A stretch of 64,000 bases of DNA from Flavobacteriaceae bacterium S0862 (GCA_023015825.1 JALKAW010000009.1:62001-126000), one strand, 5' to 3'; counted from the stretch's first letter, positions 44,143 to 53,189 are shown. The notes: a model not told the origin generated them from the letters alone. Numbers and translations are program-made.

Positions 44143-44520
44143 ATGAGTACACCACTTAATGAGCAGGAATTACACAATTTAGCCATGAATCTTGTAGGTA
44201 AAGATTTGGAAAAAAGAGGCTTTGAGTTTATTGCTGTAAATAGTAAGCTTAAAAAGCACCCACAATTTGTGTGTATTGATAAAACGAGTCAATACTATTT
44301 TGTAATTGTTCGTACGGTTAAGTTACCGGAAAACCCAAATAATTACGATGTTGTGTGGATGGAAACTTTTAAAGAACATGCTAGAGATAAAGATGCGAAA
44401 GTGTTATATGCTGGTGTTGCACTTGGGAATCCTGATGGTGAAGAGTTGCCAATTTATTTAAACGAAGAGTACTTATGTGAGTACAATGGTATACAGTATA
44501 TTGAAACTAATCTTAATTAA
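44143..44520 (+). CDS. Conserved 125-residue protein next to apbE
   Basis: A soluble mixed alpha/beta protein, MSTPLNEQELHNLAMNLVGK through FEFIAVNSKLKKHPQFVCID, VVWMETFKEHARDKDAKVLY and GVALGNPDGEELPIYLNEEY. I recall such proteins being labelled 'Na+-translocating NADH-quinone reductase subunit F' in flavobacterial genomes, but it has none of the ferredoxin, FAD or NADH motifs of NqrF, so that label is not supported. The stop is one base before the apbE start, which ties it to flavin transfer or Nqr assembly by context. Its fold faintly recalls restriction-endonuclease-like proteins, but no catalytic set is evident. Confidence 0.8.
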   Translation: MSTPLNEQELHNLAMNLVGKDLEKRGFEFIAVNSKLKKHPQFVCIDKTSQYYFVIVRTVKLPENPNNYDVVWMETFKEHARDKDAKVLYAGVALGNPDGEELPIYLNEEYLCEYNGIQYIETNLN

Positions 44521-44521
44521 G

Positions 44522-45511
44522 ATGAAAAACGTATTTAAGTATTTATTTTTAGTATTAATAGTCGCTTCCTGTAAGGATGAGGTGCAAAACCATCATCTTA
44601 TAGGTAATGTTTTTGGAACAACGTATTCAATTCAGTTTGAAGCGCCTGCATCTAAAGTTGATTTTCAAGAGCAGTTTGACAAGTTGTTTTATATTATCAA
44701 CAAATCAATGTCTACGTATCAAGAAAATTCCATAATTTCTAAAATTAATAGAAATGAAGAAGTGTCTATAGATTCACATTTTAGAAAGGTTTTTGATGCT
44801 TCAAAAGAAATATATACTGCCACCAATGGTGCTTTTGATCCAACTATTGGCGTGATGGTTAATGCATGGGATTTTGGATCAGATAATGGCATTGAAAATT
44901 TGAATACAATTGCCATTGATAGTTTAATGTTATCTGTTGGTTTTGATAAAGTAGTACGAGAGGATGACAAGATTAGTAAGCAACACGAAGGCACTATTAT
45001 TGATTTTAGCGCCATAGCCAAAGGGTATGGCGTAGACGTTATTGCAAATTTTTTAGACACACAAAATGTTGAAAGTTATTTGGTTGAAATTGGTGGTGAA
45101 ATAAGAACTAGAGGTATTAATTTAGACAGTGGAAATCCATGGAAAATAGGTGTGGAGAATCCAAATTTTGATGGCTCACAAAGCGTTATGAAAGCTATTT
45201 CGTTAACTGATGAAGCCATGGCAACCTCAGGAACGTACAGGAAGTTTAAAGTAGATGAAAACGGTAATAAATATGCACATATTATTGATCCAAAAACAGG
45301 GTATTCTAGCAAAAATAATGTGTTAAGTGTTTCGGTTATTACTAAAGAGTGTATGATTGCTGATGCTTATGCAACAGCTTTAATGACTATGACAGTTGAT
45401 AGTATTAAAAATTTTGTAGAAAAACACCTAGAACTTAAGGTGTTTGTCATTTTTGAAAATGATAATAATGAACTTGAAACCTTGTCTTTGAATAATTTCC
45501 CTGAAGCATAA
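44522..45511 (+). CDS. apbE: FAD:protein FMN transferase ApbE (lipoprotein)
   Basis: 329 residues from MKNVFKYLFLVLIVASCKDE, a lipoprotein signal (Cys at ~17). A longer frame opens at 44477 inside the previous gene and is not needed. ApbE motifs are present: GNVFGTTYSIQFEA, STYQENSIISKINRNE, TIDFSAIAKGYGVDVIANFL, ESYLVEIGGEIRTRGIN, and the late HIIDPKTGYSSKNNVLSVSV with MIADAYATALMTM. It attaches FMN by phosphoester bond to threonines of NqrB and NqrC in the periplasm, so its natural partners are the nqr genes at 24382-30369. It abuts the convergent methyltransferase gene with no spacer. Confidence 0.94.
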   Translation: MKNVFKYLFLVLIVASCKDEVQNHHLIGNVFGTTYSIQFEAPASKVDFQEQFDKLFYIINKSMSTYQENSIISKINRNEEVSIDSHFRKVFDASKEIYTATNGAFDPTIGVMVNAWDFGSDNGIENLNTIAIDSLMLSVGFDKVVREDDKISKQHEGTIIDFSAIAKGYGVDVIANFLDTQNVESYLVEIGGEIRTRGINLDSGNPWKIGVENPNFDGSQSVMKAISLTDEAMATSGTYRKFKVDENGNKYAHIIDPKTGYSSKNNVLSVSVITKECMIADAYATALMTMTVDSIKNFVEKHLELKVFVIFENDNNELETLSLNNFPEA

Positions 45512-46276
45512 TTACTTATAAGCAACAGGAATAACTTCTCCTTTTGCTAAACAGTATCTAGTAACGTCTTCTTCTGAAAGCGTAGCAGTATAATCTACTT
45601 CATTAACTTTAAAACCGATAGTGCGTAACTTGTCAAAATAATCACGCCCATAAATGCGTACATGATCGTATTGACCAAATATTTTAGCACGTTCGACTTT
45701 ATCTGTAATACTATCATCTTCAAAAGTGATTTCTCTGTTTAAGTCCTGCGGAATTTGAAATATGCCCATACCTCCTGGTTTTAGGACACGATACAATTCT
45801 TGCATTGCTTTGGTGTCATTTGGAATATGTTCTAAAACATGATTACATAAAATAACATCGTAACTATTATCTTTAAAAGGCAAGTTGCAAATATCGGCCT
45901 TGATATCTGCAATGGGTGATTCTAAATCGGTGGTAGTGTAATCTAAATTTTTTAAACCCCTAAAACGTTTTAAAAAACACTGTTCTGGAGCAAAATGGAG
46001 TACCTTTTTTTTTGCTGAAAAGAAGTCTGTTTCATTTTTTAAATATAACCATAACAATCTATGACGCTCTAGTGATAACGTCGAGGGTGACAACGCATTA
46101 TTGCGTTGGTTGCCATAGCCATAGGGCAAAAATGATATAAAACTTTTACCATCTATTGGATCGGTATACCTATCTCCTTTTAAGAAAAAAGCTAAAAATG
46201 GACGTGCTGTGTAGCTTAACCTAATTAAAAAAGGTCTTGGAAAAAAGTTAAGAAAAAATTTAAAAAGTTTTTTCAA
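45512..46276 (-). CDS. Class I SAM-dependent methyltransferase
   Basis: 254 residues. The N-terminus is basic and hydrophobic (MKKLFKFFLNFFPRPFLIRL), possibly membrane-associated. The methyltransferase core has an unusual first loop (KKVLHFAPEQCFLKRF in place of GxGxG), then TTTDLESPIADIKADICNLPF and the strong Methyltransf_11 stretch YDVILCNHVLEHIPNDTKAM...LYRVLKPGGMGIFQIP. The substrate is unknown; by resemblance it may act on a lipid or cell-surface glycan. Four bases separate it from map upstream. Confidence 0.88.
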   Translation of the reverse strand: MKKLFKFFLNFFPRPFLIRLSYTARPFLAFFLKGDRYTDPIDGKSFISFLPYGYGNQRNNALSPSTLSLERHRLLWLYLKNETDFFSAKKKVLHFAPEQCFLKRFRGLKNLDYTTTDLESPIADIKADICNLPFKDNSYDVILCNHVLEHIPNDTKAMQELYRVLKPGGMGIFQIPQDLNREITFEDDSITDKVERAKIFGQYDHVRIYGRDYFDKLRTIGFKVNEVDYTATLSEEDVTRYCLAKGEVIPVAYK

Positions 46277-46280
46277 TGTA

Positions 46281-47099
46281 TTATAAAACTAAAGCTTTCT
46301 GTCTAAACTCATCTTCCTCATCACTTTTAATGCCTAAAGCTTCATATATGTAAGCAAATGTTGAAAGCAATTCTGGTTTTCCATTTATAATGGCAACATC
46401 ATGTTCGAAGTGTGCACTTGGTTTTCCATCTTGAGTAGTAATTGTCCAGCCATCACGATGTTGTTTAATACGATGTGTTCCCATATTTATCATTGGTTCT
46501 ATGGCAACAACCATTCCTTCAATAAATTTTTTGCCACGACCTCTGCGACCATAATTTGGCATTTCAGGGTCTTCATGCATTTTTCTACCTATTCCGTGAC
46601 CAACAAGTTCTCTAACCACGCCATATCCATGAGTTTCACAATACTGCTGAATAGCATAACCAACATCACCAACACGATTGTTTAATTTAAATTCTCTTAT
46701 GCCAACATAAAGTGATTCTTTAGTTACTTGTAATAACTTTTCAGTTTCAGAATCTATTTCACCAACGGCAAATGTATATGCATGATCGCCATAAAAGTCA
46801 TTTTTAATGGCACCACAATCTATTGAAATAATATCACCTTCTTTTAAAGGCTCGTTAGTTGGAAAGCCATGGACCACTTGCTCGTTTGGGCTCATACACA
46901 ATGTATTTGGAAAATCATACAAGCCTAAAAATCCTGGAATAGCACCTTGTGAGCGAATATAGTCTTCGGCCAATTTATCAAGTTGTAAAGAGGTAACGCC
47001 TGGTTTAACTTCTTTAGCTAACATTCCTAAGGTTCTAGAAACCACCAAAGCGCTTTCACGCATTAATTCTATTTCTTCTTTTGTTTTTACTACAATCAT
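46281..47099 (-). CDS. map: Methionine aminopeptidase, type I
   Basis: 272 residues from MIVVKTKEEIELMRESALVV; a start at 47120 would add seven residues before the family start. It removes the initiator Met from new proteins. The pita-bread metal ligands are all visible: VHGFPTN (His), IISIDCGAIKNDFYGDHAYT (two Asp), GHGIGRKMHEDPEMPNY (His), VVAIEPMIN (Glu) and SAHFEHDVAI (Glu). A C-terminal extension (ALGIKSDEEDEFRQKALVL) follows the usual end. It shares a strand and a four-base gap with the methyltransferase. Confidence 0.96.
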   Translation of the reverse strand: MIVVKTKEEIELMRESALVVSRTLGMLAKEVKPGVTSLQLDKLAEDYIRSQGAIPGFLGLYDFPNTLCMSPNEQVVHGFPTNEPLKEGDIISIDCGAIKNDFYGDHAYTFAVGEIDSETEKLLQVTKESLYVGIREFKLNNRVGDVGYAIQQYCETHGYGVVRELVGHGIGRKMHEDPEMPNYGRRGRGKKFIEGMVVAIEPMINMGTHRIKQHRDGWTITTQDGKPSAHFEHDVAIINGKPELLSTFAYIYEALGIKSDEEDEFRQKALVL

Positions 47100-47117
47100 A
47101 TTTTCAAAAAATAATGG

Positions 47118-47125
47118 CAAAGATA
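47118..47125 (-). promoter_or_regulatory. -7 box upstream of map
   Basis: TATCTTTG on the minus strand, 18 bases before the map start, in the divergent spacer. Confidence 0.45.
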
Positions 47126-47196
47126 CTTAAAATTAAGATGTAAATATTTTTTCGTTTTTTATGACATTTGATAGCTTATTTAAGAAAGCTAATCTA

Positions 47197-47204
47197 TAAT
47201 TTTG
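47197..47204 (+). promoter_or_regulatory. -7 box upstream of the CoA-transferase gene
   Basis: TAATTTTG, 17 bases before the ATG at 47222. Confidence 0.45.
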
Positions 47205-47221
47205 TCTTAATAAATATAATT

Positions 47222-48496
47222 ATGAAATATAAAGCAATAACTGCCGAAGAAGCAGTAAAAATCGTTAAATCTAATGATAAAGTATATATACAAGCTGCAG
47301 CAGCGGTGCCTGAAGTTTTAATTCGTGCTTTAACAGCAAGACATGAAGAATTACGAGGTGTGGAAATTTGTCAATTACATACCGAAGGTGAGGCGCCTTA
47401 TGCTAACCCTGAACTTAGAGATAGTTTTCATGTGAACTCTTTTTTTCTTGGGAAAAATGTTCGCCATACACTTAAAGCTGGAAATGGGTCTTATACACCA
47501 GTATTTTTAAGTGAGCTGCCATTACTATTTAAACGCAATATTGTGGATTTACAAGTGGCGTTAATTCATGTGTCTGTACCTGATAATCATGGTTATTGTT
47601 CGTTGGGAGTTTCGGTAGAAGCTACTTTAGCAGCTATTGAAAATGCTGATTATGTTATTGCACAAGTAAACAAACAAATGCCTCGAACTTTTGGTGATGG
47701 TATTATTCATGTATCTGAGGTCGATGCTTTTGTTGAATGTGACGAGCCATTACCAACACATCCGGTTGTTGAACCTACTGAAATAGAAAATAAAATTGGT
47801 AACAATGTTGCCAGTTTAATAGAAGATAGAAGCACCTTACAAATGGGTATTGGTTCTATTCCTAATGCAGTTTTAACTAAATTAACGAATCATAAAGATC
47901 TAGGCTTGCATACCGAAATGTTTTCTGATGGGGTTATAGATTTAATATTAAAGGATGTTATTAATGGCAACCATAAAGGTATAAATCCAGGTCGTGCTTT
48001 AGCTACATTTTTAATGGGTTCTCAGCGCTTATACGATTATGTTGATGATAATCCATATATAGAGATGCGAACATCAGATTATGTAAATGACATTTCAATT
48101 ATCAAGCAAAACCCTAAAATGGTAGCTATAAACTCAGCAATTGAAGTTGATGTTACAGGTCAAGTTTGTGCTGATTCTATTGGTGCTAAGATGTATTCTG
48201 GTGTTGGTGGTCAAATGGATTTTATTCGTGGTGCTTCTTTGAGTGAAAATGGAAAGGCAATAATAGCTTTACCATCGATTACTAGAAAAGGAGTAAGTCG
48301 AATTGTACCAGCTTTAAAACCTGGTGCTGGAGTTGTAACTACAAGATCTCATGTACATTATATTGTGACAGAATATGGTATTGCTAACCTTTATGGAAAA
48401 ACAATAAAACAACGTGTAAAAGCATTAACTGAAATTGCACATCCAGATCATAGAGAAACGATTGACAAACAATATTTTGATTTAGTAAAAGGTTAA
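47222..48496 (+). CDS. Acetyl-CoA hydrolase/transferase family protein
   Basis: 424 residues from MKYKAITAEEAVKIVKSNDK. An upstream frame at 47168 would add 18 residues and include the promoter box. The two-domain family I CoA-transferase fold is shown by HVSVPDNHGYCSLGVSVEAT, TLQMGIGSIPNAVLTKLTNH, the catalytic Glu region LGLHTEMFSDGVIDLI, and SGVGGQMDFIRGASLSENGK. It is closest in pattern to 4-hydroxybutyrate or acetate CoA-transferases, moving CoA between acetyl-CoA and a short acid. The exact acid is not predictable. Its stop codon directly adjoins that of the convergent HAD gene. Confidence 0.92.
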   Translation: MKYKAITAEEAVKIVKSNDKVYIQAAAAVPEVLIRALTARHEELRGVEICQLHTEGEAPYANPELRDSFHVNSFFLGKNVRHTLKAGNGSYTPVFLSELPLLFKRNIVDLQVALIHVSVPDNHGYCSLGVSVEATLAAIENADYVIAQVNKQMPRTFGDGIIHVSEVDAFVECDEPLPTHPVVEPTEIENKIGNNVASLIEDRSTLQMGIGSIPNAVLTKLTNHKDLGLHTEMFSDGVIDLILKDVINGNHKGINPGRALATFLMGSQRLYDYVDDNPYIEMRTSDYVNDISIIKQNPKMVAINSAIEVDVTGQVCADSIGAKMYSGVGGQMDFIRGASLSENGKAIIALPSITRKGVSRIVPALKPGAGVVTTRSHVHYIVTEYGIANLYGKTIKQRVKALTEIAHPDHRETIDKQYFDLVKG

Positions 48497-48907
48497 TTAT
48501 TTAAAGAAACCGAAAAAACTTTTTTTCTTTCTCGCCCCTTCAAATTGAGGAGACTTATTGGTGATTTTTTGATAAATTTCGCCCCAACCTAATATGCCAC
48601 CAAGGTTGCGGTCGTCAATAAAAATATCCGCATTTATTTTACGACTTTTAGTATAGTCAAACTGTTCTTCTGGGAAACTTTTATTAACTGCATAAAACTC
48701 TACACCATTATCTTTGCAAAATTGCACGGCATCTTCTAATTTTAAACCACTTCTATATGTCCATAAAATTAGCCTATGACCGTCTTCTTGTAGTTTTTTT
48801 AGAGTTTCAAATGCAAAAATTCTAGGTTTACCAATACCAGGAAAATCATCGTCAACGATGGTGCCATCAAAATCTATAGCTATTGTTAACCGATTGTAAA
48901 GTTTCAT
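48497..48907 (-). CDS. Small HAD-family protein (BT0820 type)
   Basis: 136 residues. HAD motif I is TIAIDFDGTIVDDDFPGIGK, motif II is LILWTYRSG, and the final acidic motif is ADIFIDDRNLGGILGWGEI. There is no cap domain of normal size, as in the BT0820 subgroup of Bacteroidota. The first Asp of DFDGT should be the nucleophile of a phosphohydrolase; the substrate is unknown. The C-terminus is basic and aromatic (ARKKKSFFGFFK). It lies 18 bases downstream of gpmI. Confidence 0.88.
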   Translation of the reverse strand: MKLYNRLTIAIDFDGTIVDDDFPGIGKPRIFAFETLKKLQEDGHRLILWTYRSGLKLEDAVQFCKDNGVEFYAVNKSFPEEQFDYTKSRKINADIFIDDRNLGGILGWGEIYQKITNKSPQFEGARKKKSFFGFFK

Positions 48908-48925
48908 TTAAATTAAAAATTTTTA

Positions 48926-50443
48926 CTAAAGTAATGAATTTTGAGTCATTACTTCTGGTTTCTCAACTCCCATAAGATCCAATATAGTAGGAGCCAGATC
49001 ACCTAAAACACCATTTTTTATCTCTTTTAAATTCTTATCAATTAAAATTATTGGTACAGGATTGGTAGTGTGTGCTGTGTGTGGTGTGCCATCAGGATTA
49101 ATCATGGTCTCACAGTTGCCATGATCGGCAATAAGTATGGTTGTATAGTTATTTTCTAATGCAGTAGTAATTACTTTGGCAACACATGTATCTACAGCTT
49201 CACAAGCTTTTATGGCTGCTTCCATAACACCTGTATGTCCTACCATATCGCCATTTGCAAAATTTAAGCAGACAAAATCAACCTTGCCTTTTTTTAATTC
49301 TGGGACTAAGGCGTCCGTTAATTCAAAGGCACTCATTTCTGGTTTTAAATCGTAAGTTGCCACCTTAGGGGAGTTACATAAAATGCGTTGCTCACCTTTA
49401 AAGGGTTCTTCTCTACCACCTGAAAAGAAAAAAGTAACATGTGGATATTTTTCGGTTTCGGCAATTCTAATTTGGGTTTTATTGTGCTTTTCTAATACTT
49501 CGCCTAAAGTTTCTTTAAGGTTGTCTTTGTTAAAAATAACATGAATGCCTTTAAATGTTTCATCATAGTTGGTAAGCGTTACATAATGCAGATGTAACTT
49601 GTGCATATTGTACTCATGGAAATTCTCTTGAGTTAAAACTTGTGTGAGTTGTCTGCCACGATCTGTTCTAAAATTAAAAAAGATGACCACGTCGCTTTCT
49701 TCAATTTTAGCAATGGGATTACCATTGTTGTCAACTTTAATAATTGGTTTTAAAAACTCATCAGTAATATCGTTTTCATAGCTTTTACGAATCGATTTTG
49801 GAATATTTCTGGATGTCTCACCTCTTCCATTAACAAAAGCATCATAAGCTAATTTTATACGTTCCCAACGTTTGTCTCTATCCATAGCATAATAGCGTCC
49901 TGTAACAGAAGCTAGTTTGGTAGGCGTATTTTCTATGTAGTTTTCAAGCTCAGTAATAAATCCATATCCAGATTTTGGGTCAACATCACGACCATCTGTA
50001 AATGCATGGACAAAACTATTTTCAATACCAAATTCATTGGCTGCATCCACAAGACCAAACAAATGATTTATGTGCGAATGAACGCCTCCATCGCTCACAA
50101 GCCCTAAAAATTGCACCTTTTTATTGTTTTCTTTCGCATAAGTAAAAGCTTTAACAAGTGTTGGCTCATTTTGTAGTGTTTTGTTTTTTACTGCCAGATT
50201 CACTTTTACTAAATCTTGATATACAATACGCCCAGCACCTAAGTTCATGTGTCCAACCTCGCTGTTCCCCATTTGACCTTCTGGTAAACCAACATGCAAC
50301 CCATCTGTACGTAAACTTGCATTTGGATACTTGGTATATAGGCTATCAATAAAAGGTGTTTCGGCATGTTCAATGGCAGATACTTTTGGGTCGGGAGATT
50401 TTCCCCAACCATCCAAAATCATCAAGATTACTTTTTTGTTCAT
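48926..50443 (-). CDS. gpmI: 2,3-bisphosphoglycerate-independent phosphoglycerate mutase
   Basis: 505 residues, the normal length. This Mn-dependent enzyme interconverts 3- and 2-phosphoglycerate in glycolysis. Motifs are MILDGWGKSPDP, the phosphoserine site PEGQMGNSEVGHMNLGAGRI, the transferase-domain DGGVHSHINHL and AFTDGRDVDPKSGYGFI, and the metal sites LNFANGDMVGHTGVMEA and ILIADHGNCETMINPDG. A TATCTTTG box lies 20 bases upstream, immediately after the terminator of the M48 peptidase gene. Confidence 0.97.
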   Translation of the reverse strand: MNKKVILMILDGWGKSPDPKVSAIEHAETPFIDSLYTKYPNASLRTDGLHVGLPEGQMGNSEVGHMNLGAGRIVYQDLVKVNLAVKNKTLQNEPTLVKAFTYAKENNKKVQFLGLVSDGGVHSHINHLFGLVDAANEFGIENSFVHAFTDGRDVDPKSGYGFITELENYIENTPTKLASVTGRYYAMDRDKRWERIKLAYDAFVNGRGETSRNIPKSIRKSYENDITDEFLKPIIKVDNNGNPIAKIEESDVVIFFNFRTDRGRQLTQVLTQENFHEYNMHKLHLHYVTLTNYDETFKGIHVIFNKDNLKETLGEVLEKHNKTQIRIAETEKYPHVTFFFSGGREEPFKGEQRILCNSPKVATYDLKPEMSAFELTDALVPELKKGKVDFVCLNFANGDMVGHTGVMEAAIKACEAVDTCVAKVITTALENNYTTILIADHGNCETMINPDGTPHTAHTTNPVPIILIDKNLKEIKNGVLGDLAPTILDLMGVEKPEVMTQNSLL

Positions 50444-50462
50444 GATATAAAGATTATCACTT

Positions 50463-50470
50463 CAAAGATA
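50463..50470 (-). promoter_or_regulatory. -7 box upstream of gpmI
   Basis: TATCTTTG on the minus strand between the upstream terminator (50477-50500) and the gpmI start. Confidence 0.45.
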
Positions 50471-50476
50471 AAAACA

Positions 50477-50500
50477 AAATCCTGCTAATTAGCAGGATTT
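50477..50500 (-). terminator. Terminator after the M48 peptidase gene
   Basis: AAATCCTGCTAA/TTAGCAGGATTT, a perfect 24-base palindrome followed on the minus strand by TGTTTTTATC. Confidence 0.8.
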
Positions 50501-50526
50501 ATTAATAAAATATGTTATCGCCATTG

Positions 50527-51297
50527 CTATTGGTTTCGATATTTTTCGATAGCTTCTTTAATTTTTTCAATGCGATTTTCAGGGTCAGGATGTGTGCTCA
50601 TTCGCTCAGGAGTTCTGTTAGGTCCTGCAGCAGCCTTTAATATTTCCATAACACCAATCATTTCTTCAGGATTGTAATTAGATTCTATCATAAATTTCAC
50701 GCCTAAATCATCGCTTTGTAATTCGTCTTCTCTGCCATAACTCATATTTAGCATCTGGCCTATAGCAGCTGCACCTTGGGCAGTATTTGGGTCTATACCA
50801 ATTGCAACACCGTTTAAAATGCCTTCCATAAGCCCTTGATTTGCCATTCTTTCTGCAGAATGTCTGCCAACTACATGACCAATTTCATGCCCCAAAACAC
50901 CAGCTAATTGGTCTTCATTTTCAAGTTTGGAAAAAAGAGCATACGTAATAAAAATTTGCCCTCCAGGTAATGCAAATGCATTAATGGTGTTTTTATCAGC
51001 TAACAAATGAAACTCATACCTATAGCCAGTTTGTCTTGCAATACTATTATTTACTAGACGATTTCCTACTTGGTCAACAAATGCTTGGTAGTTCTCATTA
51101 GGATACAAACCTCCATGTTGTTGTGCCATTTGTGGAGCAGCTTGCAAGCCCAAAGCAATTTCTTGTTCTTCATTTAAGGCTATATGTTGTTTTTCGCCTG
51201 TATAAGGATTTGTCTCAGCACTTGAACAATATTTAATAAGGGCAAATAATACAATTACTGCACCAATTAACAGCCTTAATTTGCGATTCCCTCTCAT
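50527..51297 (-). CDS. M48-family metallopeptidase
   Basis: 256 residues from MRGNRKLRLLIGAVIVLFAL; an ATG 18 codons upstream (51351) would add a stretch with no signal character. After the hydrophobic N-terminal segment, which may be a lipoprotein signal (LIKYCSSAE) or an anchor, comes the Zn protease domain: LNEEQEIALGLQAAPQMAQQ, INAFALPGGQIFITYALF, the active site LAGVLGHEIGHVVGRHSAER, and SYGREDELQSDDLGVKFMIE with the third ligand Glu. It resembles BepA/LoiP-like envelope proteases involved in outer membrane protein quality control. Confidence 0.92.
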   Translation of the reverse strand: MRGNRKLRLLIGAVIVLFALIKYCSSAETNPYTGEKQHIALNEEQEIALGLQAAPQMAQQHGGLYPNENYQAFVDQVGNRLVNNSIARQTGYRYEFHLLADKNTINAFALPGGQIFITYALFSKLENEDQLAGVLGHEIGHVVGRHSAERMANQGLMEGILNGVAIGIDPNTAQGAAAIGQMLNMSYGREDELQSDDLGVKFMIESNYNPEEMIGVMEILKAAAGPNRTPERMSTHPDPENRIEKIKEAIEKYRNQ

Positions 51298-51441
51298 GGT
51301 TAGTGTTTTTTTTAGTGTTTTAAATGTACAAAAGTTTATAATAGAGTTCAAAATTTTGACACTTTAGTTAGGTTAAAGTCACTCGTTTAAAAATATGTAA
51401 TAGAAATGCAATGTTTTCTTTTCTATAAATAACACTTTCTA

Positions 51442-51449
51442 TATATTTG
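51442..51449 (+). promoter_or_regulatory. -7 box upstream of tRNA-Gly
   Basis: TATATTTG, ten bases before the mature tRNA 5' end. The predicted start would be at or near the tRNA itself. Confidence 0.5.
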
Positions 51450-51459
51450 CATCAGTATT

Positions 51460-51532
51460 GCGGGAGTAGCTCAGTTGGTAGAGCGTCAGCCTTCCAAGCT
51501 GAATGTCGCCGGTTCGAACCCGGTCTCCCGCT
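51460..51532 (+). tRNA. tRNA-Gly (anticodon UCC)
   Basis: 73 bases with a complete cloverleaf. The acceptor GCGGGAG pairs with CTCCCGC, the D arm has AGCTCAGTTGGTAGAGC, the anticodon stem TCAGC/GCTGA holds the loop CTTCCAA (anticodon TCC), and the T arm is GCCGGTTCGAACCCGGT. The discriminator base is T and CCA is not encoded. Confidence 0.97.
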
Positions 51533-51533
51533 C

Positions 51534-51566
51534 AAAAAAGCTTCACAGTTTAGTGAAGCTTTTTTT
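51534..51566. terminator. Terminator after tRNA-Gly
   Basis: AAAAAAGCTTCAC pairs with GTGAAGCTTTTTT around a 6-base loop. It ends the tRNA transcript and can also serve convergent pepE. Confidence 0.85.
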
Positions 51567-51577
51567 ATGGAATTTAA

Positions 51578-52285
51578 TTACTTTAAAAAGTTAAGGCTAG
51601 TATTCGTTTCTATTTCGTAAGGTTCTTCATTATGTAAAAATATTCGTGCTGATAAATGTCCTTTTAAAACAATATCTTCATTTAAGACTTTTAAAAAACT
51701 GCCTTCCCTTAAACCTATAACCGGTTGTGTGTTGAATTTGTGAAATTCTTGTATTCTCGTTTCCCTAGTTTCACCCATGTGAGTACTTGAGGGGTCTGGA
51801 TCTAAATAATGCGGATTTATGTTAAAAGGCACGAAGCCCAATGTTTTAAAACTAGGGGGATATACAATTGGCATATCATTGGTTGTATTCATGGTTAGCC
51901 CACAAATATTACTTCCTGCACTAGTTCCTAAATATGGAGTGCCATTTAAAACTACTTTTTGCAGTGTTGTTATTAGGTCATTTTTATAAAGCTGGTTAAC
52001 AAGTACAAAAGTATTTCCACCACCAACAAAAATCCCTTTAGCATTGTTTAGTGCTTCTTTTGCGTTTGTAAATTCATTTAGCCCTTTCAGGGTTTTGTTT
52101 ATTTTTTGAAAAGCGTCTTGTGCTTTTTTAGTATAATCTTCATGACTTATACCACCTGGTCTTGCGTAGGGAATAAAAAGTACTTCGGTTGTACCTTTAA
52201 AATGTTCTTCTAAATCTGATAATAAGTAATCTAAAAAACTACTTCCATGTATCGTAGAAGTACTTGCAATAAGAATTTTTTTCAT
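51578..52285 (-). CDS. pepE: Dipeptidase PepE (peptidase family S51)
   Basis: 235 residues from MKKILIASTSTIHGSSFLDY; a start at 52321 would prefix 12 unlikely residues. S51 serine peptidases cleave Asp-X dipeptides. Visible are VLFIPYARPGGISHEDYTKK, GIFVGGGNTFVLVNQLYKND, the nucleophile elbow PYLGTSAGSNICG, and FVPFNINPHYLDPDPSSTHM with the catalytic His. The Glu of the triad probably lies in the RETRIQEF region or beyond. A cytosolic peptide-recycling enzyme; no operon partners. Confidence 0.92.
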   Translation of the reverse strand: MKKILIASTSTIHGSSFLDYLLSDLEEHFKGTTEVLFIPYARPGGISHEDYTKKAQDAFQKINKTLKGLNEFTNAKEALNNAKGIFVGGGNTFVLVNQLYKNDLITTLQKVVLNGTPYLGTSAGSNICGLTMNTTNDMPIVYPPSFKTLGFVPFNINPHYLDPDPSSTHMGETRETRIQEFHKFNTQPVIGLREGSFLKVLNEDIVLKGHLSARIFLHNEEPYEIETNTSLNFLK

Positions 52286-52385
52286 TTGGTTAAATATTGT
52301 TGTAAATTTATGTAAATACATCTTTTAACAAAAGTTTAAAAGCTATTTACATTTTATTAAGACAAGTAATCACTTACTTTAACAC

Positions 52386-53189
52386 ATGAAAACTAACCAA
52401 ATCATATTGCTTCTAATGTGCTTAACAAGCACATTTACTTTTTCTCAAAATAAAAATCGTACTGAAATTGTTGGTACTATTATTGTTGATAGAAACGATA
52501 AAGAAGGTGTAACAGTATTTAACAGCTCTTCAGGCAAAGGGACTATAACAGATGAGGATGGGAAATTTACTATTGAAGTTGCTTTAAATGACCGTATTGA
52601 ATTTTCTGCTTTACAATTTGAAGATTTTGCGGTTGTAATAACGCAGCAAATAATCGATTTTAAGGAGATTACTGTGTTTTTGATTGAGCAAATCAACAAA
52701 TTGGATGAAGTTTTGATTTTGCCATATAATTTAACCGGAAACCTGTCTTTTGATACTAAAAACATTGAATTGATGAATCCTAATTTGGATGCACTGTATT
52801 TTGGTTTGGGTAATCTTGATGAATTTGAATTTACACCCGATCATCTTTCTGAAATAGAAAATATTGCTATGAACGAAAATAGATTGGTAAATGGTATTGA
52901 TGTTGTAAATGTTTTTGGAAAATTATTAATACCAATTTTTAAATCAAAAAAAACTAAAACAAAAGGAACACCTAACTATAAAAAAGGAAGCATACTAGAT
53001 GTTTATTCTAAAGAGTATTTAAGTGAAACGTTAAGTATTAAAGATATGGATGTGGTCGAGTTTGTCTATTATATCGAAGAGAATAACTTTGACCGTTCTT
53101 TGCTAGAACCTAATAGAGAACTGGACTTCTTAGCCTTTATAAAGCAACAAGAAACAAAGTTTGTCAAAATCAAATATGGTAAAAACTAA
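52386..53189 (+). CDS. Exported carboxypeptidase-like regulatory-domain protein A
   Basis: 267 residues with a signal peptide (MKTNQIILLLMCLTSTFTFS, cut before QNKN). A CarboxypepD_reg-like beta-sandwich follows: IVGTIIVDRNDKEGVTVFNS, GKGTITDEDGKFTIEVALND, RIEFSALQFEDFAVVITQQI, and then NKLDEVLILPYNLTGNLSFD, which resembles the region before the plug of TonB-dependent receptors, but no receptor barrel follows. The C-terminal ~140 residues are unassigned. The 3' end overlaps the next gene by 14 bases. The next gene is a paralogue of similar length. Confidence 0.8.
   Translation: MKTNQIILLLMCLTSTFTFSQNKNRTEIVGTIIVDRNDKEGVTVFNSSSGKGTITDEDGKFTIEVALNDRIEFSALQFEDFAVVITQQIIDFKEITVFLIEQINKLDEVLILPYNLTGNLSFDTKNIELMNPNLDALYFGLGNLDEFEFTPDHLSEIENIAMNENRLVNGIDVVNVFGKLLIPIFKSKKTKTKGTPNYKKGSILDVYSKEYLSETLSIKDMDVVEFVYYIEENNFDRSLLEPNRELDFLAFIKQQETKFVKIKYGKN

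Noticed and set aside
44143-44520. Naming the 125-residue gene as NqrF
   Set aside because: It lacks the ferredoxin cysteines and the FAD and NADH motifs. The real nqrF is at 29050.
44477-44521. Upstream start for apbE inside the previous gene
   Set aside because: The ATG at 44522 gives a perfect lipoprotein signal at the N-terminus; the longer form would bury it.
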